Source of the DNA: Annulohypoxylon bovei var. microspora
Lineage: Eukaryota > Ascomycota > Sordariomycetes > Xylariales > Hypoxylaceae
Assembly: GCA_022836615.1 (NCBI GenBank)
Contig: MU405259.1
Coordinates: 1-64,000, forward strand
Direction: 5' to 3'
DNA length: 64,000 bases
In this document: in pieces, positions 11,201 to 22,226 of the stretch
Layout: every line of letters begins with the position of its first letter
How positions within the stretch are numbered: position 1 is the stretch's first letter
Position numbers and translations under genes: made by a program
Notes under the pieces: model-generated
What the model was told of the DNA's origin: nothing
The model's input: the letters and a program-made list of their open reading frames with translations, nothing else
Database searches by the model: none

Positions 11201-14200
11201 TTAGCTATGAGAAGCGTTGTGATCGATGAACGGCACCTACTGTAGGTCCCAGCACCTATTGCGATCCGCACGCGTGAGGTACGCGATAAATTTCAATACT
11301 ATCGCGAAGAATCTGCTGATGTTAACATGTTTAATATCATAGGTATATATTAGACAATGAGACTAAAATGCATCGCCGCCATCATTTGTAGTTATCCATG
11401 AATCACGTTGGTAGGTCAGTCACGAGGGGTTTCTCAGACACAAACAGGAATTGACTTGTGAAGAAAGTTGAGTATATCAGTGAATAGATGGGAGAGTATG
11501 CCATAGGGAATCTACGTGAAAATTGATCCAACAAGGATAACGAGAGACAGGGGTCATGATGAAGACTGTCAGATGATCCGACGCGACAGTGATTCTAAGA
11601 ATTAAAGGCTTTTCCTTGAAAAGGTTGGGATGTAGGTGAATGAGGGCGCATCAAAAGTCGCGTCTGAGATTCATCTCACGTTACTCAGCCGGGATCTGCA
11701 GGCGATGCTCGTATGCCGCCGTTCTTCGCATCTTAGTAGATGATGGTTGACTTGTTGATTGTCGATTGTTGATTGAAGACCGACGAGAAGTAGATGATGA
11801 TGCGAAAATTTTCGCATGAATATTCCAAACAAGTGATTGCGCGCGTAAAAACAAGCTTGGAAATAATGATGATGGCGGCGATAACATTTCTCGAGGGCGC
11901 AGATGGGGAAGTTGATGAAATAACTTACGGGAGATCATGTGCTAGGTCTCGTGCAATGCGATGCTGGCTTTGGCCTTTGGCTGGAGCACGGCAAGTGGCA
12001 AGCAAAAAGGTGCTTAGATCTTCCAGGCGTCAAGTGACTTCACGTGCTTTCGAGAAGAATAGCCTCGAATAGGCGTGATTTTGTGGGAATATCAAAAGAA
12101 CGGACCAGGTAGATTGTCGGCCGAATCAACACCTTGAAATCTCGACGGGGAAGAAACGGAAAAGTGAAATCGAGGATTGGGAAATTCCGACGTTGTGCAG
12201 GTTAAATTTTATTGATCAAAGAAGTTAACCCGCGCTTCGATCGAGAAATTAAGAAAAAGATAGGTAGATGCACGGTCGAGGAGAGAAAGTAGAGGTAGGA
12301 GAATTGAAGGTGGCATGCTCAGACCATATGACACCCCAGGAACGCACGGTCCACACGCGCTGCGTCCCTTCCTAATTATGTTCAATTATGTTCCCTCCTG
12401 TCCCTCCTGTCCCTCCCACTGCCACTACTTTCTGCCACTACTATTTGACACTACCACTACTACTACTACTATTACCACTGCCCTCCTAATGACAACTGCC
12501 TCAACTGCCTCAACCGCCTCCTCCAAATCTTAAAGTGTACCTTGAAATAACTATACCTATCTACATCTAGTATATGTACATATCCCCACTCACCTATCAC
12601 CCGTCGTCCCTGTCATTTTTACTACATACCTACTAATATTATTTACAATTGCGCCTGCGCCTGCGCCTGCACCGGAGCCCCTCCAGCCCATCTTGACTCC
12701 CAGCTACCTAGCACCCAGTCCTTGTCGGATCAAGGCACTAACAGGAGACCTAGGAGTTCCTGACTTCGACGTTCCAACCAATCAATGCCGGATACGCCCC
12801 CACACGGTACCTCCACGCGGTCCACACAAGGTAAGGTTCTCTCTCCCATAACCAGCCATACCTAATTCTTTCACCCTCTCTTCCCCTCCATTTTTTAGCT
12901 CAACACCTTAGATAATTTAATCATCCATCATGCTTCTAGCGCTTGCTTACCCGCCAAACAACCGAAACGGGATTAGAAATAGAAACAGAAACACCTCATA
13001 GCAATAACATAAACTCGATCTTATACATGAAACCTTGGAAGGCTCAAAGTAATCCAACAGCTACTCTACCAGGATTACAAAATACTCGTTGGGAGTTGGA
13101 GGCATCAGATTCCTTAAGGGTGGATTTTTAGGTTGTCACAAAGCGGGAGGACGGGTCTCAGAGAGAGATTTGTTTCATCAGGTTTGATTCAGCGACAGAT
13201 TTTTGATGGGACAGTTTCTACTTCGTAATGTTGCCGTGGATCTCCTCCAATACCTGCAGGTAGGTAGACTGATTTCGGGTTCGGCAAATAAATTTGTTCA
13301 GCAACCATGGGATGCCATGGGATATGTTGCATACCTCCTATCTATCTGTCTACCTGTACTTACCTAGTAACCAACCTAACAAGACCTGATAGGGGTTGTG
13401 AGGTCTCAGAAGTCGACAAGTCAAGTGACCTCGTCGAGGTTGACTACCTTCTCTTCTTTGTTAGAGCGGTTAGGCAAATGCTGCCATTTGATGTTTTAGG
13501 TGTTAGTCTACAAGTCCCGTGAGTCCCTAACAACCTGTTCCTGTGACCAGAAGCGGATGTGTGTGACTGCATAAGTTGCACTAGGCAATTTATGAGCATC
13601 AAGGGAAGCCACTCGGGAGTATCCGCCTCCGCGGCAGACACGGAGCAAAACAACCGCTACAACTATCCCATGGGTGCGTATAGTATTAATATATAAGCAT
13701 GAACACGAACAGGGAGTAATTGGATACATAGGTAGGTAACATCTCAGATCATTGGGATATATTTATAGAACTGTTGCTAGTAAGCAGTTGCATAATCAGA
13801 GGGGATATTTATGTATTGTCTTTGCAGTATCATGCAAAGAGTTGTTCTCTTTATGGAGAGACTATGCCTCCTCTACCAAATTTGATTTGCTTACCTAGCA
13901 CCTAGGTATGTAGTGTCTGTAGCTATGCCAAGAGAACCCACAACCAAAGTTAAGGATACACAAGAATTCATTCTTTATAGAGAGTACTTACATCCTACTA
14001 ACTAGGTATGTAGAAAAGGTTGTGGAAATACTTAGGTACGTCGTATACCTGGGTATGGTAAGCAACATGAAGATGGATGTGTTGCACACAAGATAGCAAC
14101 GTCAGATTAAAGTCTTATTTTAAAATATTACTTTCAAATTCTAGGATCTAATTCATAATTCATACAGAGTTAAACTTATAAAAAAAAAAACTATAATTCA

Positions 14201-14647
14201 CCTTCCCTATCATGTTATTATGTACATAGGTGTTAACTTGAACGTCCCTGCCAATGAATAATCTCAAGTTCTTTAACAGCAGCTCAGTGAATGAAGCAAA
14301 GATGAACTAAGCCTAACACGTAACTCCAGATGCGGACCAATCAAAACGAAACTTGCCAATCTTTCCAAGCTCTAGGAAAGCCGGCCCGCAGTGGAGTCCA
14401 GCGCCACACACCCCACCTAGGTACCTTACCCACACCGGTCCAACAGCAAGCAAGCAAGCAAGCGAGCGTTCCAACTTCAACTTAGAGCTCCCCGTATTGC
14501 CGACCTTGCACCGGAACGTCAAAGACCTACCTAACCCGACGCCAAGAGACATCAACATCGAGACTTAGATTTAGCAACAGTCACACTCAGTAATCCCAAC
14601 CCGCGAACCACACCTCCAGGTCCAGACCCGAGTCGGAACCGCCCAAG
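11201..14647. other. Divergent intergenic region between CBF1 and FYV10
   Basis: A 3.4-kb divergent region. It contains a CACGTG box at 12041, a trinucleotide ACT/CAC-rich stretch (about 12440-12485), a short GCGCCT repeat near 12653-12675 and CCTAGGTA-type motifs near 13900 and 14415. Small open frames (60-90 codons) resemble no family. No gene is seen. Confidence 0.45.
12041..12046. promoter_or_regulatory. CACGTG box upstream of CBF1
   Basis: A perfect palindromic E-box/CDEI core, CACGTG, 840 bp upstream of the CBF1 start and therefore a possible autoregulatory site. The hexamer also occurs elsewhere in the window by chance (inside coding sequence, for example), so this is only a candidate. 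Confidence 0.25.
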
Positions 14648-16105
14648 ATGGGTGATGCAGAAGCGAAGCTAGACCACGAAAACCACCTCCTTCTCGTGAG
14701 CCTCCCTCCCCATCATCCCAGACCCTCACACCCATCCTCCCATCCTCCCACACATACACACGCACATACACAAGCGCACGGCACCCTCAGCTAACCAGCC
14801 CCGCCTCCCCGCCGCAGGACCAGCCGCTCCTCCGGCTGCCGGTCGAGCTGCTGCGGAAGAACTTCCGGTCGGCGCACTTCGAGGTGGAGAAGGACGGGAC
14901 GTACGTGAAGAACGCGCTGCGGGAGACGGCGACGGGCGCGGTCAACGGGCGGGCGGCGCAGGCCGACGTGCTGCGCAGCCTGGACGCCATGATCGCGCGC
15001 GCGCGCGGCACCAAGCGCAAGCTGACCGCCTTCGCCGACGAGGAGGCGCGCCTGCACCGCCACGAGCACGCCCGCGTCGCCCACCTGTCCGACCTGTACG
15101 CCATGTACTCCGTCGACGACGTCAAGTACGAGGCCTGGAGCCGCGTCCGCCTCGACCGCCTCCTCGTCGACTACCTCCTGCGCCGCGGCTACGACCGCAC
15201 CGCCCGCGCCCTCGCCCAGGAGAAGGGCGTCGAGCCCCTCGTCGACCTCGAGACCTTCGAGCAGATGAGCCGCATCCGGAAGTGCATCCTGGCCCGCAGC
15301 GTCGCCGAGGCCTTGGCTTGGTGCACCGCGGGCGACACCAAGAAGGAGCTGCGGAAGATGGATGTAAGCTCCCACTCCCCCACTCGCCTACTCACCCATC
15401 ATCAGCATCCCTGCATAGCACACCCACGTATGGAAGGCTCCGTCACTAACGCCAAGAAAACAGAGCAACCTCGAGTTCATGCTCCGGTTCCAGCAGTACA
15501 TCGAGCTCGTCAGGGACCGCTCGACGAAGCCGACCGAGATCCTGAGCTACGCGCGCAAGTTCCTGTTCCCGTACCGGGACGTGTACAAGAAGGAGGTGCT
15601 GCAGGCGTGCGGGATGCTCGCGCTGCCGCCGGGGTCGGCGCAGGACATCGACGCGTACTCGGACCTGTACTCGCCGGGGCGGTGGGAGATGCTCGCGGGG
15701 CTGTTCACGTCGACGCACAACGCGCTGCTATCACTCCCCCCGATCCCGCTGCTGCACGTGGCGCTGCAGTCGGGCCTGTCGGCGCTGAAGACGCCCGCGT
15801 GCCACTCCTCGCACCCGGCCTCCGCCGCCGCCCCCTCCCACTCCACCAGCCTCTCGCTCGCCGCCAGCGTCTGCCCCATCTGCAGCACCGAGCTCAACGA
15901 GCTCGCCCGCAGCGTCCCCTACGCCCTCCACAGCAAGAGCAACGTCGAGCCCGACCTGCTCATGCTGCCCAACGGCCGCGCCTACGGCAAGGCCCGCCTC
16001 GAGGAGTACGCCCGCAAGGCCGGCTGCCTCGACGGCCAGGTCAAGGATCTGCGCACCGGCGAGATCTTCAACATGGACCGCCTGAAGAAGGTCTTCATCA
16101 CGTGA
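14648..16105 (+). CDS. FYV10: GID/CTLH E3 ligase subunit FYV10 (GID9/MAEA)
   Basis: RING-like subunit of the GID/CTLH ubiquitin ligase, which degrades gluconeogenic enzymes in yeast. Three exons, 14648-14695, 14818-15363 and 15464-16105, join in phase 0 (GTGAGC and GTAAGC donors) to give 411 residues. Visible domains are LisH (about 126-158), CTLH (about 162-220), CRA (about 220-300) and a C-terminal Gid-type RING starting at CPIC (335-338) and ending in the typical [11 protein letters not shown]. The Ala/Ser/His-rich insert at 305-333 before the RING is probably disordered. From 14818 onward nearly every third codon position is G or C, unlike flanking genes; the long antisense open frames here are by-products of that bias. 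The ATG at 14648 gives a short acidic first exon and has a good AAGATGG context. Confidence 0.9.
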
Positions 16106-16825
16106 GCCGCGACCACGACCATAGGTTAGGTTTCTGACGAGTTACGAAAACTTCGATCCGGTGTTGGGTGTTACTTAGTATAGCATTGTGTTTACGCATA
16201 GGATGCTGCGGATCGGACGCCGCGATGCTTTTCTCTTCCGTCCGTTTGTGCATATGTAGATCGGTTGTTAGCCGCCACCGCTGACGGAAAACGGCGTTTT
16301 TTTTGGTATTTGCTAGTTTGCGTGGCGTTGAGGTTTCCGGCAGTTCCTGTTCTGAGGCACAGATGAATTTGCGTTTTGCGTTTGCTACAGGTAGATGCCT
16401 ACAAATAAAAGCCTTAAACGTCTTATATATTTGCCTACTTTTGCCTACTTTTGCCATGCCTGGTTCGTTGATATATTTAGAAAAATCAGCCGTATAAACA
16501 AATTCCTGCTTTCGTAAGTAGGAGACCCACGATCCCAGACACCATTTTATAAATACGATCATAACCATCCATATCACTCACTCATCACTCAGAGTAGAAA
16601 CCATACAGTAGAAATTTGCGAGTCAACCTCAGAGGTGTCAACGAACGTGTGACCCTCACTGAGCATATGTATTTCACAGGCGGGTTTTTTCATGGCCCGG
16701 CCAACCATATCATAGACCATCACTCCCCTCATTAGCTAGAAGTACAGACACCAAAAAATCAAACGTCCCAGAGAAAAAGGAAAAGAGATTGCATCGTTTT
16801 AACTCCCATCCTTCCACCAACCTCC
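16106..16825. other. Convergent intergenic region
   Basis: Lies between the FYV10 3' end and the end of the POP2-linked open frame. A/T-rich, with a TTTTGCCTACT direct repeat near 16429-16451. No coding sequence is recognised. Confidence 0.45.
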
Positions 16826-17458
16826 CTAAGCCCGTACCTCAACATAGCGAGCCTTGACGTAACGAATCCTTTTCACCAACCAACGGTAAAATCGGTAACA
16901 GGCAATATGGGTTTGAACCTGCAGCGGCAAATCGCTCAAGCCTCGACAAGGAATGACAGGTAGTTCCCTATTCCAAACTCGCCGACGCAATTGCTCTCGC
17001 ATAAAGCGGTCAGAAAAACCAAACACATACATGGATATATCAGTTCCGGATATTTCCTCTGTATGCTTCCTGATCGAATGGAATCTGAGCTGGGGATATC
17101 GAGTTGGTGGATTTTGGGCTGAGATAGGTTCTTGGATAAATTCCACAATGAGTCCGTACATGGAAATTGCCCGTATTGCCAGAGGTTGTTGCTGTACTGC
17201 AGTGGAGGTTGAGCGACCGCGAAATATGATTTCAGCACGTGTATTCGGGTTGATGATAGGAACGGCGGAGGAGCGATGAGATGATTGGACGACAAAAGGA
17301 GAAGTCGTCGTCGTCTTAGGCGGGTCGGATGATACAGGTTTAGTAGATGGACGAAGAATTTGCGATGAGCATGTTGATAATGGGTTAATATCACGGAGTT
17401 CTTGAGAAGCATCTCTCCGTGCAGTTCCAAAAATATGTTGACTTTCCTTCGGAGGATC
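16826..17458 (-). CDS. Possible POP2 C-terminal extension or unrecognised ORF
   Basis: Directly after the POP2 TAG (17461-17459), and in the same frame, 210 further sense codons follow before a TAG at 16828-16826. The first in-frame ATG is only at 17161, so at least 99 codons precede any start. The first half is Ser/Thr/Pro-rich (for example STKPVSSDPPKTTTTSP). The second half looks like a folded basic domain (PTRYPQLRFHSIRK, MYVFGFSDRFMREQLRRR, HIACYRFYRWLVKRI). I do not recognise it. It could reach translation through an alternative intron at 17590-17459, through stop readthrough, or as the 3' exon of a separate transcript. It could also be a chance open frame, since a second frame is open over the same DNA. 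Confidence 0.45.
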   Translation of the reverse strand, partial: DPPKESQHIFGTARRDASQELRDINPLSTCSSQILRPSTKPVSSDPPKTTTTSPFVVQSSHRSSAVPIINPNTRAEIIFRGRSTSTAVQQQPLAIRAISMYGLIVEFIQEPISAQNPPTRYPQLRFHSIRKHTEEISGTDISMYVFGFSDRFMREQLRRRVWNRELPVIPCRGLSDLPLQVQTHIACYRFYRWLVKRIRYVKARYVEVRA

Positions 17459-17590
17459 CTATCTCTGATTCGGAGGGAAGTTAAATGCTCCAAAAACTCC
17501 TCCACCACCACCCGGTGTCATAGGTCCCATTCCCAACCCATTAGTGTTGTGAGCCTGAGCGGCTGGGGTACTAGCCAGTCCGACGCTCAC
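17459..17590 (-). other. Candidate exitron in POP2 last exon
   Basis: Minus-strand GTGAGC at 17590-17585 and TAG at 17461-17459 would bound a 132-nt intron, an exact multiple of three starting at a codon boundary (ACT then GTG). A TTTAAC branch-like sequence lies about 25 nt before the 3' end. Removing it deletes the last 43 residues and the stop of POP2 and fuses codon 454 in frame to the 210-codon downstream frame, predicting a 664-residue isoform. Splicing is not demonstrated. Confidence 0.35.
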
Positions 17591-19030
17591 AGTACTCGGT
17601 GTAGTTGGGCCGCCATTCACATTGCCGTTAGGATTGTTGGGCGGGGTGCTGTCCACATTATTCACCTGACCTTGGGATGTCAACGGCATCTCCATCCCGG
17701 AGAATCCAAGACCCCAGACCTTGCCGATATGGTCGTCGGAAATCTCGCCGTTGTAGATTCTCTCGCGTAGCTGAAAGAATACCTTGCCTGTCAGAAGACT
17801 GTCCGAACCAGCTTGGTGAGCGGCTCCGACCCGCTTAATCTTCAGCGCCTCGGCAATGCTCTCTAAGCCCGACTTCTGTTCGAACTTTTGCATGATTTCG
17901 GCCGAACCGGGATCTTGAGGCGTAAGAAGTCCTGTGGTGTGAAGCTTCACTGCGTACTTCATCAGGTGCTTGACATCGTATGTCGTGGGGAACCACTTCT
18001 TCATGATCTTATCGAATTCGCTCTCGTCGTTGGCCAGCTTCTGGTCTAGGAGGAGCTTGGTTAAGTAACCAAAGTCGTAGCCACCGTGGAACGAAATCCA
18101 CTTGACATTGTCGTAGCACACGAATCCGGATACGATGAATAGCGCGGCGAACTTCTTCGGATCGATGCCATCGCGATCGAGCATATTGAAATCTATGCCT
18201 GCTTGCTGAAGCGATTCAATAGATGCTTGGTTGTACATATCCTCCTTAAGGGAGAACTTAAAGTTAAATTGCCAGGCGAGAGGCATCTGTGCCTGGGTAG
18301 CATGCCGTCGTGAACCAGGGCCGACGTCGTTCGGCGATACGTTAACTCGTTCAGCAGGAGTCTCGCCTTTCTCGTTGAATAAGCTGATCCCTATTTGGAT
18401 CACTTTGAGTAAGTCGACATTGACACGGAGGCACTGGTAGTGGTAGTCGCTTTTGCCTCGGAAGTTTCCCATGGGTCGACCCACGATGCCGGGAAATTCT
18501 GTGTCCTGTTTCATATTGCGCCGTTAGTAAATGAAATGAAATTCCACGGTGGTAAGCTTATATAAATGTTCGGCGGCACATACCATGGCTACATAAGGAA
18601 AGTCGTCGATTAAGTCCATTAATGTGGACATCTCCTCCTCGAAGTTGTGCTTCCAGACCTCACGTATGCGAAGCTTACCGCCGCCGGATCGTGTCTGCCG
18701 CTCGCCACCCATTCCGTGGGCTTGTTGGTGTGGATGTCCTTGTTGCTGCTGTAGTTGCGCGGCATGTTGGAATCCAGATCGGGCAGCATGACTAGCGAAG
18801 CCAGTCTGATCTCCAACGCCAAAGCCAGCGCCAGCGTTCATACCTCCACCGCCGAGTCCTAATCCATTCGCGCCGAAGGGACTCATCTGCGCGTTACCTA
18901 GGTATGCCGAATTGCCCAGCGCAGGCGGTTGGTGGTTTGTCGCATGGTTCTGGGAAGGGTGAGAGGGGAATTGGTGTTGATAGGGCGCCATCGAGGGAGG
19001 GGCACCCCCGAATCTCGAGGGTGGCGCCAT
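17459..19030 (-). CDS. POP2: CCR4-NOT deadenylase POP2/CAF1
   Basis: Catalytic 3'-5' poly(A) nuclease of the CCR4-NOT complex, acting in cytoplasmic mRNA decay. Exons on the minus strand are 19030-18584 and 18505-17459, joined in phase 0 (GCC ATG then GAC ACA) by a 78-nt intron with a GTATGT donor, giving 497 residues. Residues 1-125 are Gln/Gly/Pro/His-rich. The DEDD nuclease domain follows, with Asp150 and Glu152 (MDTEFPG), Asp293 (GGYDFGYL), His379 and Asp384 (AAHQAGSDSLL). The C-terminus is a Gly/Asn/Pro tail ending FNFPPNQR. The intron lies immediately before the first catalytic Asp. The gene is divergent from the complex I subunit gene. See the separate entries for the open frame after the stop and the candidate intron ending at it. 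Confidence 0.95.
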
Positions 19031-19725
19031 TGAATAGGTGGTTATGGGTCGCAGGTGTTCTTAAATCCTTTTTCGTGTTGTTGGTATGAAGGAAGGACTA
19101 AGATCGTTCGGCATTAGGTAGCTTAATGCGAATTTGGTATGAACAGTATGCGAGTGGGTTTGTGGGATTGAGAGATGTGGGTGGATGGAGGTTGGTTAAG
19201 TTGAGAAAAGTTGGGAAAAGTTGAGAAGTTTACAACGTGAGTCGCGTATTGTGTGGAAATTTATCCTGTCTGCGTTTGGAAGTTGCGTACTGTGCGCAAG
19301 AGAGGTAGAGAGTTAAGTAGGAAAGCGCGACAGTCTTGGACAGTGACGATTGAATCTGAAAAGCAGTATCAACTAAAAATCGGCAGGTGCATCGTTAGGT
19401 AGATCGACGCGGAGTAGGCACGTACTCGGACCGTCATACGTTTTACTAAATATACAGTTGGCCCAAGCTTCTTTTCATTCTCTATTATTCGATTATGAGG
19501 GCTACAGTCACAGAGTAAACTGTCTATACGCACATCTGACTCAGAATATGCAATTACATCCTAGTAGAAGCCGTATCCTCTAAAATAATTATCTACAAGG
19601 TACTTTATGTAATACAGTGAACCTCACTGGACGATTTGGTAATTCGACTTGATTGAGCTTTCAATATCACAAGCTACGAGGGCTCTTCGAAGTTTCCATC
19701 TCGCACCACAACACACACAGTCACA
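19031..19725. promoter_or_regulatory. Divergent promoter region of POP2 and the B12 subunit gene
   Basis: A 0.7-kb region between two divergent starts. Repeated GTTGAGAAAAGTTGGG units near 19197-19225 are CT-rich in the sense of POP2. No separate gene is seen. Confidence 0.45.
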
Positions 19726-20194
19726 ATGTATCCCTCAAGGTAAATATGACTGTACTTGTAATCCCCGTTATAAAGACCGAACACTGTGGAATCGCTAACA
19801 GCAAACGGCAGGATACTCCGATCGCAACACCACGGCGAGAAGCCAAACATCACCGGCTTCGACATCCGAAAATTCGCACATGCCGCTGGCCAGCCGAAAT
19901 ACGATCCGTGGGAGAATGCGTCAGTTCCCTTTCCCTCCATATCCCCGCCTCTAGCCGGGCTGTATTCCCATCCGACTCGGGATAGCTTCTTTCCCCTCAA
20001 CGGTCCACTAACGTAGATTTACACGCAGGGAAGCATGGCGGTACAAAGGCCATTTCTCGCGATGGAACCGGTTTAGACATGCCTTTCCCGGGTTGGGTAT
20101 CGCGACTGTAGCATTTGCTGCTTACCTCGGATACGAGCAGTTCTTCATGAAGGACGAGCACCACGGAGAGGGACATGGCGAGGGGCACCATTGA
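19726..20194 (+). CDS. NDUFB3: NADH:ubiquinone oxidoreductase B12 subunit (NDUFB3-like)
   Basis: Accessory membrane-arm subunit of mitochondrial complex I. Three small exons are deduced from frame and family: 19726-19739 (14 nt), 19812-19919 and 20029-20194. They give 95 residues starting MYPSRILRSQ. Intron donors are GTAAAT and GTCAGT; both introns have a CTAAC branch site near the acceptor. The family core is clear: NITGFDIRKF, DPWENAEAWRY spanning the second junction, then FPGLGIATVAFAAYLGYEQF as the single membrane helix and a His-rich end (HHGEGHGEGHH). No cleavable presequence is evident, as is usual for this subunit. An ATG at 19786 would give a different N-terminus, but it lies within intron 1 and lacks family support. 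Confidence 0.88.
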
Positions 20195-20699
20195 TAGCGG
20201 CAAATCAAACGCTGAAGAGGACATTGTATATATAAATCCGTCCGACCGATCCGTGATGAAGACCGGATAGAGAGAAGCCGGCAACGTGCTCGGTCATGAT
20301 CAAATGAATCTCGATCCTTAGAAGTTTACTAAAGAATATACCTATTCTATCACATGATCCAGACGACGCCGACATTAAATGCGGTTTACTGTACATGCTA
20401 ATTTCTACACACAACCAAAGAGTCTCGAAAGCTGTTCAGATGTAATATCTACAACCAGATAGAAGCCATAATTCGTAGGCGGGTATAAAATGTGCAAGTT
20501 CTGAATGGTATCTAACCTCTGTGTCGAGTTTCATGACAGCCTTATCCAGCCAGCCAATATGCAAGCCCTATACCAGATGACGACATGGTATTCCCAATTC
20601 CCAGGCCCAAAACCGTCCATCCATTCTGCCCCAATATCCAACCCAAGCCGTAGATGAAAATAGATCCATACACTTTTATACTTAGGTAGTATGAAACTA
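20195..20699. other. Convergent intergenic region
   Basis: 3' regions of the B12 subunit gene (+) and the coiled-coil gene (-). No coding sequence is seen. Confidence 0.5.
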
Positions 20700-22226
20700 T
20701 CACAACATCCCAATCCCATTCACCACGTCCAGCGCCCCGTCCACGACGACCTCCAGCTCGGCGAAGCGGTGCTTCAGGCCCCTGTTCTCGTCGCGCAGGA
20801 GGCTCACGGTATCCCACGCGACGCTCGCGTCCCGGCCCCTGCAGTTGCTGCACCCGTCCACGCCCCCATCCGCACCCGTGCCGTCCCCGGAGATGCCCTT
20901 GACCAGCCTCTGGAAGGTGGTGAGCTGCGGCGTCGCGGCCTTCTTCTGGTTCTGGTTCTGGGGCGGCGTCCGCACGCTGAGCAGCTCGGCGTTGACCTCG
21001 CTGTCGGTGGCGCTGGTCATCGCGGTCGGGCTCCGGCTGCGGCTGAAGATGCTCTCGGACTCGGCGCTCTCGCCGTCCGTGTCGATGCTCAGGTCCGAGC
21101 GCACGGTGCCGTCGCTCTTCCGCCAGCGCTTGCGCTCGTGCTCCTCGTCCACGCATAGGTCCTCCGTAATCAGCGGGCCGTCCGCCTCTCTCTCTCTCTC
21201 CCTCTCCCTCTCCTTCTCGCTGTCCCCATCCCTATCCCCATCATTCTCATTTTCATTTTCCCGTCTACCCCTCTCCCTCTCCCGTTCCCTCTCGGCCCTC
21301 TCCCTGCCCCTCTCCTCCTCCCTCGCGCTCCTCTCGAACCTCAACTCCGCAACCAGCCTCCGCATCGCCATCTCCTGCTCCTGGGCCTTCCCCGCCATGC
21401 TCTCGAGCTGGGCCCGCAAACTCCTAACCCTGAGCTCCGTCTCCTCGGCCTCCTCCGTCTGCGCGCCGCGCTCGGCCGCCGCCTCCCTCAGCGCGACGGT
21501 GCGCGCGCGGTACGCGTCCTGCATGCGGCGCAGCAGCCCCGCGGCCTGCGCCTGCAGGTTCTTGTAGGCGGCGGGCGAGAAGGCGTCGCGGTCGGCCGCG
21601 CGCGGGTACAGCGCCGCCTCCACGTCCATGTTGCACAGCTCGTCGTCGGTGTCGCGGCCGCCGGGGTTGCTGGTGTCGCCGTTTATGATGATGTGAGGGG
21701 TGGTGGGCGATTGCGTCGTCGTCAGCCGCGTGGTCAGCGACGCGAAGAAGCCCAGCCGGGACGGCGTCGCGCTCTTGGGCGTGGGCGTAGTGTCGGGCGA
21801 GGCGCCGGCGTGGGCGTCTCCCGCGGGCGGCGGCGTGTTCAGCCAGCCGCCGAACCGCCCGGGCGAGTTGTCCTGGCGTCGGACGCCGCGCCCGTCGCCG
21901 GTGAACGGCATGCCTTGGGATTGCTGCCTGGGGCGGCTTGCGGGTGATGGTGTTCTGGTTTCGGCGTACAGGTTCGGGACGGATTGCTGCCGTTGGTGCT
22001 GCACGTTGAACAGCGAGGCGTTGTTGCTCTCGGCGAGCGCTTGGAGACGGCTAGGTTGTCTAGGTGAGGGAGAGTAGTACTCTTGGGGTTCGAAGGTCAT
22101 AGTAATTGGTTCGCGATACTCGAGCGTCCTCCCACGATCGCCGTCCGCCGCATACACGTCGATGTCCATGCTTGCCTCCTCTCTCTGGTTGGTCTCTTGA
22201 GGGGGGCTGTGAGTGGTCCTTAGCAT
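20700..22226 (-). CDS. Uncharacterised fungal coiled-coil protein
   Basis: A 508-residue single-exon protein. Residues 1-190 are Ser/Pro/Thr/Gln-rich and probably disordered. Residues about 205-335 are highly charged heptad-like sequence (LRAQLESMAGKAQEQEMAMR, then long Arg/Glu runs), predicted coiled coil or single alpha helix. A Ser/Asp-rich linker with SRSRSPT follows. The C-terminal 85 residues look like a conserved module: FQRLVKGISG, CSNCRGRDASVAWD, LLRDENRGLKHRFAELE. I know no function for it. The CxxC alone is not a zinc site. Third codon positions are strongly GC-rich, making both antisense frames open. A later start, MDIDVYAADG at 22169, is a plausible alternative. Confidence 0.82.
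   Translation of the reverse strand: MLRTTHSPPQETNQREEASMDIDVYAADGDRGRTLEYREPITMTFEPQEYYSPSPRQPSRLQALAESNNASLFNVQHQRQQSVPNLYAETRTPSPASRPRQQSQGMPFTGDGRGVRRQDNSPGRFGGWLNTPPPAGDAHAGASPDTTPTPKSATPSRLGFFASLTTRLTTTQSPTTPHIIINGDTSNPGGRDTDDELCNMDVEAALYPRAADRDAFSPAAYKNLQAQAAGLLRRMQDAYRARTVALREAAAERGAQTEEAEETELRVRSLRAQLESMAGKAQEQEMAMRRLVAELRFERSAREEERGRERAERERERERGRRENENENDGDRDGDSEKEREREREREADGPLITEDLCVDEEHERKRWRKSDGTVRSDLSIDTDGESAESESIFSRSRSPTAMTSATDSEVNAELLSVRTPPQNQNQKKAATPQLTTFQRLVKGISGDGTGADGGVDGCSNCRGRDASVAWDTVSLLRDENRGLKHRFAELEVVVDGALDVVNGIGML

Noticed and set aside
14791..15375. Antisense open frame of 194 codons over FYV10
   Set aside because: Caused by near-absence of A/T at third positions on the coding strand, which removes antisense stops. 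The sense frame has clear LisH and CTLH homology.
21693..22077. Plus-strand frames antisense to the coiled-coil gene
   Set aside because: GC-rich shadows. The minus frame has a consistent coiled-coil and a C-terminal module.
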